DNA of 64,000 nt from Magnetococcales bacterium (GTDB lineage Bacteria; Pseudomonadota; Magnetococcia; Magnetococcales; Magnetaquicoccaceae): positions 1 through 64,000 of the forward strand of contig JADGBT010000006.1 in NCBI GenBank assembly GCA_015231375.1, written 5' to 3'. Position numbers and translations under genes: made by a program. Within the stretch, counting starts at the first letter, position 1. The number at the start of each line of letters is the position of its first letter. This document shows, piece after piece, positions 58,945 to 64,000 of this stretch. The notes under the pieces were generated by a model, which did no database searches, was not told the DNA's origin, and saw only the letters and a list, made by a program, of their open reading frames with translations.

Positions 58945-59591
58945 GTCGGCGTGCGAGGTCGGGGCGTGGAGCGTGGTGGGTCGGAGTGTTTCTGTGGTGT
59001 TTGACCTGGCTGGCCTCGGCTCCGGCGGGTGCCGAACCCTTTGTCCCCAAGGTCGGCGAACACTTTGAAGCGATCACGCCGCCGGTACCGGTTTCCGGTT
59101 CCAGGCCCGAGGTGGTGGAGGTGTTCAATTTTAAGTGTCCCCACTGCATCAAGTTGCATCCGGCCATGAACGCCTGGACCGAAAAAATGAAAGGGCGTTA
59201 CGATATCAAGAGTCTGCCCATCGTTTTTTCCCAGCAGACCGATCAGCCGTTGCGGGCCTTTTATGCCGCCCAGTTCCTGGGGCGGGAAGCCGACATGAAG
59301 CATGCCCTGTTCAATGCCCACTTTGTCGATCAGATCAATCTCGACTCTCCTCAGGAGTTGGCCTTCATCGCCGAAGGCATGAAGATCGATTCTGCGGCCT
59401 TCCAGACCCACATGAACTCCTTCGGGGTTCAGGGCAAGATCGCCCAGGGTCGCGCCTTGTCCCAATCCTATGGCATCACCGGCACCCCGACTCTGGTGAT
59501 CAATGGACGCTATCGGGTCATTCCGGGCAAACACGATCAGGGGAATTACGAGCGCCTCTTCGCCATTGTGGAAGCTCTCGCCGCGCCATGA
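58941..59591 (+). CDS. DsbA-type thiol-disulfide oxidoreductase
   Basis: A 216-residue periplasmic protein with a Sec signal (WWVGVFLWCLTWLASAPAGA), the active site FNFKCPHCIKLH (CPHC, residues ~61 to 64) and a cis-Pro loop TGTPTLVINGRYRV. It introduces disulfides in secreted proteins, with a DsbB-like partner elsewhere. Coupled to the osmC-like gene upstream and to etfB downstream by 4-bp overlaps. Confidence 0.9.
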   Translation: MSRRARSGRGAWWVGVFLWCLTWLASAPAGAEPFVPKVGEHFEAITPPVPVSGSRPEVVEVFNFKCPHCIKLHPAMNAWTEKMKGRYDIKSLPIVFSQQTDQPLRAFYAAQFLGREADMKHALFNAHFVDQINLDSPQELAFIAEGMKIDSAAFQTHMNSFGVQGKIAQGRALSQSYGITGTPTLVINGRYRVIPGKHDQGNYERLFAIVEALAAP

Positions 59592-60352
59592 TCGTGCTGG
59601 TGGCGATCAAGCAGATCCCGGATCCGCTGGTGCCGGTTCGGGTGAAAGCGGATGGCAGTGGTGTGGAGATCCATGATGCCCGACCGGTGGCCAATCCGGT
59701 GGACGACAACGCCCTGGAGGCTGCCCTGCGACTGCGTGAAAGCGGGGCGGCCCAGGGGGTGATCGCGGTTTGCGTGGGCCCGCCGGAGTGGGAGGGCACC
59801 TTGCGGACCGCCTTGGCCATGGGGGCGGATCGGGGGATTCGCATCGACGCCCCCGATGCCCTGGATCCCTGGCCTGTCGCCCGACTGCTGGCCGCCCTGG
59901 CGGTGCGGGAGGGAGTGTCCTTGATTCTTGCCGGTCGTCAGGCCGTGGATCGGGATCAGGGCATGGTCGGTCTGCTGGTGGCCGGTCTGCTGGGATGGGG
60001 GCAGGTGGCCTTTGCCAGCGGGTTGGAATGGGAAGAAGAGACGGGCCGATGCCGGGTCTTGCGGGTTGTCGATGGGGGCCAGGAGGTTGTCACCTTGCGT
60101 CTGCCCGGCGTGATCACCGTGGATCCCCGCCTCAACACCCCCCGATATGCCAGTCTGCCCGCCATCATGCGCGCGCGCGGTAAATCTTTGGAATCGGTCT
60201 CCCCGGGTGAACTGGGGGAGAATCTGTCGAGTGATCTGGAGTGGCTCTCCGTATTTTTGCCGGCTGCCCGCAAGCCGGGGGTGCGGGTCGGAGACGTGGC
60301 CGAACTGGCCGCCTGTTTGCGCGCTCTGGGAGTGGTGGCGTGTCGGTCCTGA
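59588..60352 (+). CDS. etfB: electron transfer flavoprotein beta subunit
   Basis: A 254-residue protein: MIVLVAIKQIPDPLVPVRVK, ANPVDDNALEAALRLRESGA (ETF beta signature) and LILAGRQAVDRDQGMVGLLV, with RLPGVITVDPRLNTPRYASL near the end. It forms the AMP-binding half of ETF and carries electrons from acyl-CoA and related dehydrogenases to ETF-QO. It overlaps etfA by 13 bp and follows the dsbA-like gene by ATGA overlap. Confidence 0.93.
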   Translation: MIVLVAIKQIPDPLVPVRVKADGSGVEIHDARPVANPVDDNALEAALRLRESGAAQGVIAVCVGPPEWEGTLRTALAMGADRGIRIDAPDALDPWPVARLLAALAVREGVSLILAGRQAVDRDQGMVGLLVAGLLGWGQVAFASGLEWEEETGRCRVLRVVDGGQEVVTLRLPGVITVDPRLNTPRYASLPAIMRARGKSLESVSPGELGENLSSDLEWLSVFLPAARKPGVRVGDVAELAACLRALGVVACRS

Positions 60353-61287
60353 TCGTGATCGATCCCAATGATCCGGATCCGGTGGCTGTGGCCGCCCGAC
60401 TGGTGGGCGCGTCCCGTGGGTTGGCGGGGGGTGCCGTGATCCTGCTGGTGGTCGGCGCCAACAGTCGGGAGGTGGCGGGCGGACTGGCCCGGATCGAAGG
60501 GATCCGGGAGGTGATGTGTTCGCATCATCCGGCGCTCCGGGTGCCCCCGGAAGATCTGGCGCAACGGGTGGTGGAGGCGGCGGAGGAGGAGGGATGCGAT
60601 CATCTGGTGGCCAGCGCCGGGAGTTTCGGGGCGGAACTCATGCCCCGGGTCGCCGGGATGTTGCGGGTGTCGCCGGTCACCGGAGTGGTGGAGACGCGGG
60701 ATGCGGAGACCTTCGTGCGCGCGATGCACGCCGGTCGGGTCATGGCGGTGGTGCGGACGCGGGCGAGGCCGGTGGTGTTGACCGTGCAGCCTTGGGCCTT
60801 TGCCCCGGTGCCGGTGGGAGAGGTGGCGGTCACGGTGCGGCAGGGGCCGGAGGCTCCGACTTTGGGATGGTCGGAATCCGCTGGTCTGCTCCCTTCGCAC
60901 GACCAGGGAAACGGGGAGTTGTCCACGGCGCGGGTGGTGGTGGCCGGGGGAGCCGGTCTGGAAAAGGGGGGGGGTTTCGCTCCGGTGGAGCGGTTGGCGC
61001 GGGTGCTGGGCGGCGCGGTGGGCGCGAGCCGGGGGGCGGTGGACGCGGGACTGGCTCCGGCGGAGCGGCAGATCGGTCAGACCGGACGGATCATCGCGCC
61101 GGAGGTTTATATCGCTTTGGGAATTTCCGGCGCGGTTCAGCATCTGGCCGGGGTCAAGGAGGCGGGATGTCTGGTTTCCATCAATACCGATCCCCAGGCA
61201 CCCATGGCCCTGGTGGCGGATCTGGCCTTGACCGGGGATCTGCATGCGGTGGTGCCGTCCTTGATCGAACTTCTGACCGACGGCTGA
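60340..61287 (+). CDS. etfA: electron transfer flavoprotein alpha subunit
   Basis: A 315-residue protein read from GTG 60340 (VSVLIVIDPNDPDPVAVAAR). The FAD domain is clear: GGAVGASRGAVDAGLAPAER, IGQTGRIIAPEVYIALGISG (residues ~247 to 266) and VKEAGCLVSINTDPQAPMAL. With EtfB it shuttles electrons to the quinone pool. GC is high in this gene. A short duplication of its 3' end and a hairpin follow. Confidence 0.93.
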   Translation: MSVLIVIDPNDPDPVAVAARLVGASRGLAGGAVILLVVGANSREVAGGLARIEGIREVMCSHHPALRVPPEDLAQRVVEAAEEEGCDHLVASAGSFGAELMPRVAGMLRVSPVTGVVETRDAETFVRAMHAGRVMAVVRTRARPVVLTVQPWAFAPVPVGEVAVTVRQGPEAPTLGWSESAGLLPSHDQGNGELSTARVVVAGGAGLEKGGGFAPVERLARVLGGAVGASRGAVDAGLAPAERQIGQTGRIIAPEVYIALGISGAVQHLAGVKEAGCLVSINTDPQAPMALVADLALTGDLHAVVPSLIELLTDG

Positions 61288-61369
61288 TCCTTCGACCCTG
61301 ATCGAACTTTTGACCGACGGCTGATCCCTTCTTTTCTTGCGGATGGCAAGAGAAATGGGGATCAGCCGG
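61262..61369 (+). terminator. duplicated etfA 3' end and terminator hairpin
   Basis: The last codons of etfA (GATCGAACTTCTGACCGACGG at 61264) recur ~38 bp later (61302) as a near-identical copy without a frame. A hairpin GGCTGATCCC/GGGGATCAGCC then spans 61319 to 61369 with a long loop, a likely transcription end. Confidence 0.7.
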
Positions 61370-61389
61370 AGATTCTCAAGGTCGGGAGG

Positions 61390-62319
61390 TCATTTCATCC
61401 AGGGGAGCGCGGAACTGGAGAACTCTTCCCAGCGGGTGGTGAGTTGGGCGCGGATTTCTTCGTATTGGCGGGCGCGCCAGCCGACGAGCGCGCCGGCGTA
61501 CTGGACCGTTTCCAGATCGGTGGAATCCGCGAGGATCTTTTCCAGCAAACCGGGCATCACCGCGACATCGTTCAGCACGCCGAGCAGGTCTTGCAGACCC
61601 TTAAGATGCTGGCCAAAGCTCACCATACCCTTTTCGACGAACAGAGGCAGGAAGAACTCGAAGGCATAGCGGAGTTTCTTGCACTCGATGCGCAGGGCGT
61701 GCAGTTCGACGCTGTTCATCTCTTCGAGGTGGTTGCCAAAGCTCAAGGTGGAGGCCATGCGTCGGCTGAGAACCATGGAGGCGTAGCGACGGATGTTTTT
61801 GTCCATGCGGCTGCGCTCGGCGGCGGGCATGCCTTCTTTGTACCAGCCTCTGGAGTCGAGCCAGGCCGGGAACTCTTTCATGAAGGTTTGATAGCGTTCG
61901 CTTTCCATCAGGGCGCGGACCTGGACATAGGCCTCTTCCCGACGTTGTTCGGCCAAGGCGGTGAGTTTTTTTTCTCCCGATTCCAGGGGGATTTTGCCGG
62001 ACATGGCCTTCAGTCCCTCGTGGATGAACACATCCAGATCGCGGGCCGCGCCCATGGTGGAGGCGATCCACTGCATTTCCACGCTCCAAGGATCGGTGAT
62101 CGAGCGGGGAATGGCTTTGCGGAACAGGCCCAGCGCGGACCGCATGCGACGCAACGCGACGCGGGCCTGATGGACGCCTTCGATGTTTTCTCCCCGACGC
62201 GCCACCGGAGCCCACTCTTGGAGGTAGTCGAAATTGTAGCGCAAAATAAGCCCGAACGTTTCTCCGGTGCTGTGTCTGTCCTTGATGGGCGCTCCCTTGA
62301 TCTTGACGGCGGTCTCCAT
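61390..62319 (-). CDS. CHAD-domain protein
   Basis: A 309-residue, almost wholly helical protein with the conserved histidine pattern of CHAD: VHQARVALRRMRSALGLFRK (residues ~49 to 68), ARDLDVFIHEGLKA and HALRIECKKLRYAFEFFLPL (~207 to 226). CHAD domains bind inorganic polyphosphate and often localise to polyphosphate granules. It is divergent from ppk2, which supports a link to polyphosphate storage. The 298-bp spacer to ppk2 shows no gene. Confidence 0.93.
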   Translation of the reverse strand: METAVKIKGAPIKDRHSTGETFGLILRYNFDYLQEWAPVARRGENIEGVHQARVALRRMRSALGLFRKAIPRSITDPWSVEMQWIASTMGAARDLDVFIHEGLKAMSGKIPLESGEKKLTALAEQRREEAYVQVRALMESERYQTFMKEFPAWLDSRGWYKEGMPAAERSRMDKNIRRYASMVLSRRMASTLSFGNHLEEMNSVELHALRIECKKLRYAFEFFLPLFVEKGMVSFGQHLKGLQDLLGVLNDVAVMPGLLEKILADSTDLETVQYAGALVGWRARQYEEIRAQLTTRWEEFSSSALPWMK

Positions 62320-62617
62320 GTCTGCCTCTCTTGAGTTTCTTGATTAAAGAAAATGATAGAGTCTTTCTCATACATTTACGAGATCTTACCCTAAAGCGCG
62401 CGCGTCAACAAGCCGCTTCATGTCCACCCAAAAAAATGCGCCCTTTGGGAAAAAGTTCCCAAGGAAAGGTGGACATCCGTCGTCACGGGCACTATCATGG
62501 GTCCGCTTTCCCCAAGGGGCGACGAGAAAGTTTCGGGTGCGCCGATGGTGGATTGTTCATCATTTTTCAATCTATTGATTGTGCATTCATCCAAACAAAA
62601 AAAGGCGGGAGAACAGA

Positions 62618-63505
62618 ATGGCCACTGAAGACACCAAAAAAACCGACGCCACACCGGACATCCTCACCAAGCGTTTGGCCGCCGACGACGGAGCCAGCAA
62701 AATCATTTTGGGCAAGGGGAGCCAGCAGGCGCAGCGCAGCGCGCGTCCCAAGTTCAAGAAGATGTCCGAGGAGGAGTATCTCAACATCATGACCCCGCTC
62801 CATATCGAGCTGGTCAAGATGCAAAACTGGGTCAAGGAGAATGGTGTCAAGATCATCGCCCTCTTCGAGGGGCGTGACGCGTCCGGCAAGGGTGGGACCA
62901 TCAAGCGGTTCATCGAACACCTCAATCCGCGTGGATGCCGGGTCGTGGCTTTGGAAAAACCCACGGACCAGGAGCGCAGCCAGTGGTATTTCCAACGCTA
63001 TGTGCAGCATCTGCCCTCGGCGGGCGAGATCTGCCTCTTCGACCGCAGTTGGTACAACCGGGCGGGCGTGGAGCGGGTGATGGGCTTTTGCTCCAAGGAT
63101 CAGGTGAAAGAGTTCTTGCGTTCGGTGCCGGAATTCGAGCGGATGCTGGTCAATTCCGGCATCACGATGTTCAAGTTCTATTTTTCCGTCAGCAAGGAAG
63201 AGCAGTTGCGTCGGTTCAACAGCCGCATGAACGATCCCCTCAAACAGTGGAAGCTCTCCCCGGTGGACAAAGAGTCCCAGGACAAGTGGGAAGACTACAC
63301 CAAGGCCAAGGAGGACATGTTCTTCTACTCCTCCACCCCCGAGTGTCCCTGGACCATCATCAAGTCCGATGACAAGAAACGGGCGCGCATCAACGGCATC
63401 AAGTATGTCTTGAGCCAGCTCCCCTACAAGGGCAAGAACAAGGAAATCCTGGACTACGACAAGCGTGTGGTGCGCACCGTGGCCGAGGAAATCGGTATCG
63501 ATTAA
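62618..63505 (+). CDS. ppk2: polyphosphate kinase 2
   Basis: A 295-residue PPK2 from the ATG at 62618 (GGGAG upstream). Walker A is FEGRDASGKGGTIKRFIEHL (residues ~85 to 104), Walker B is LFDRSWYNRAGVERVMGFCS (~139 to 158), and a lid with MTKF-like RRFNSRMNDPLKQWKLSPVD follows. It transfers phosphate between polyphosphate and nucleotides, usually to make GTP or ATP. With the CHAD gene it forms a polyphosphate unit. Confidence 0.96.
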   Translation: MATEDTKKTDATPDILTKRLAADDGASKIILGKGSQQAQRSARPKFKKMSEEEYLNIMTPLHIELVKMQNWVKENGVKIIALFEGRDASGKGGTIKRFIEHLNPRGCRVVALEKPTDQERSQWYFQRYVQHLPSAGEICLFDRSWYNRAGVERVMGFCSKDQVKEFLRSVPEFERMLVNSGITMFKFYFSVSKEEQLRRFNSRMNDPLKQWKLSPVDKESQDKWEDYTKAKEDMFFYSSTPECPWTIIKSDDKKRARINGIKYVLSQLPYKGKNKEILDYDKRVVRTVAEEIGID

Positions 63506-63560
63506 GGCCGTTTGTTCCCCTTCGCGGCCTTGGATGGGAGTCAGTGGTTTTTGGTGAACG

Positions 63561-63600
63561 CGGTTGCCGGTTCCGAAAGTGGATCGGCAACCGTGTTTCG
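63561..63600 (+). terminator. probable terminator after ppk2
   Basis: CGGTTGCCG and CGGCAACCG pair perfectly across a 15-bp loop, followed by TGTTTCGTT, a short T-rich tail. It is a moderate match to an intrinsic terminator. Confidence 0.6.
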
Positions 63601-63661
63601 TTCCTTCCGGCGCACTCCCGAGAATCGCTCCCCCGATCATGACACCTCAGAAGGAAAACGC

Positions 63662-64000
63662 ATGATGCACACACCTTTGCAGCTTGTTCGCTCCATCCTC
63701 GATGCGGGCCGGTATGAAGCCGAAAAAAACGATGCCGCCACCACCCGCATGAAACCCCTGGTCACGGTTTCCCGTTACTACGGCGCCGCCGGATCCAGCA
63801 CCGCCAAGCTGTTGGCCGAGCGTCTCGGTGTGCAGTTGTATGACAAGGAACTGCTGAACGCCATCGTCAGCCAGACCAAGGAGGACAAGCAACTCCTGGC
63901 CAGCCTGGATGAACGGGTCGGCACCCTGGTCGACGACATTCTCCACTCCTTCTTTTCCAAAAAAAGCATCACCTCCGAAGCCTATTTCCGCTACATGGCC
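63662..64000 (+). CDS. cytidylate-kinase-like protein, partial
   Basis: The frame opens at the ATG at 63662 (AGAAGGAA upstream) and runs off the right edge. It reads MMHTPLQLVRSILDAGRYEA, then PLVTVSRYYGAAGSSTAKLL (residues ~32 to 51), a P-loop-like start in which Gly/Ser replace the canonical GKT, and LAERLGVQLYDKELLNAIVS, the pattern of the cytidylate kinase-like family 2. The substrate is not known for this group. The C-terminus is beyond the window. Confidence 0.75.
   Translation, partial: MMHTPLQLVRSILDAGRYEAEKNDAATTRMKPLVTVSRYYGAAGSSTAKLLAERLGVQLYDKELLNAIVSQTKEDKQLLASLDERVGTLVDDILHSFFSKKSITSEAYFRYMA

Overview
The window looks like a proteobacterial chromosome, GC-rich except in the accessory region. 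The left ~33 kb is a lambdoid-type siphovirus prophage cut by the left edge. The right ~30 kb is host housekeeping and respiratory DNA. The host genes (cd1 nitrite reductase cluster, ISC operon with cysE and two cysteine desulfurases, CHAD and PPK2 polyphosphate genes) would suit a denitrifying or microaerophilic proteobacterium, perhaps Magnetococcia-like. That taxonomic guess is weak because no 16S rRNA or magnetosome gene is present.

Prophage, 1 to ~33.7 kb. The minus strand carries, from right to left, an early replication and recombination operon (26.9 to 18.2 kb), a small DUF6362 protein in the position of a late regulator, a palindrome and hairpin leader, a lysis cassette (17.5 to 14.2 kb), and the packaging and head genes (10.0 to 0 kb). 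The early operon encodes a Sak4-like ATPase, a putative ssDNA-binding protein, an SF2 helicase, a protein ending in an SSB-like tail, a Cas4-like nuclease, a giant primase-helicase and a RuvC-like resolvase. The head genes are terminase small, ParB-methyltransferase, terminase large, gpW-like, portal, protease-capsid fusion, DUF2190, joining protein and tail-side proteins. Inserted against this direction at 10.4 to 14.2 kb is a plus-strand accessory island: two DUF3489 paralogs, several tiny proteins, a ParDE toxin-antitoxin pair, and five copies of a GNRA-capped hairpin placed just after stop codons. At 27.1 to 28.8 kb a Walker-less Sak4 paralog abuts a tandem array of ~217-bp units containing fragments of its own 3' end. 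The integration module at 30.1 to 32.4 kb is a small protein, DUF2924, a large serine recombinase and an HTH protein, all overlapping by ATGA. An XRE repressor and a secreted nuclease share two 15-bp palindromic operators.

Host region. arfB and tRNA-Lys(UUU) precede a minus-strand operon cysE-iscR-nifS-iscS-iscU-iscA-hscB-hscA-fdx-iscX. The divergent plus-strand denitrification block starts with an unusual cytochrome b / ferredoxin / MvhD-like fusion and a small membrane protein. It continues with nirS, behind three FNR/NNR-type boxes spaced 40 to 41 bp, and then nirC-like, nirF, two single AsnC-type siroheme decarboxylase subunits, a fused nirDL, nirJ, nirN and nirE. This is a complete set for making heme d1 and loading NirS. 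A 1.2-kb scar follows, with a broken IS256-family transposase and a small inverted-repeat element. After that come an amidase, lipA, a DHH phosphoesterase, osmC-like, dsbA-like, etfB, etfA, a CHAD protein divergent from ppk2, and the start of a cytidylate-kinase-like gene.

The most promising unexplained items are the hairpin-tagged DUF3489 island, the dead Sak4 paralog with its repeat array, the cosB-like repeats in front of the small terminase gene, and the cytochrome b-MvhD fusion in the nir cluster. All calls come from reading the sequence; no database search was run.
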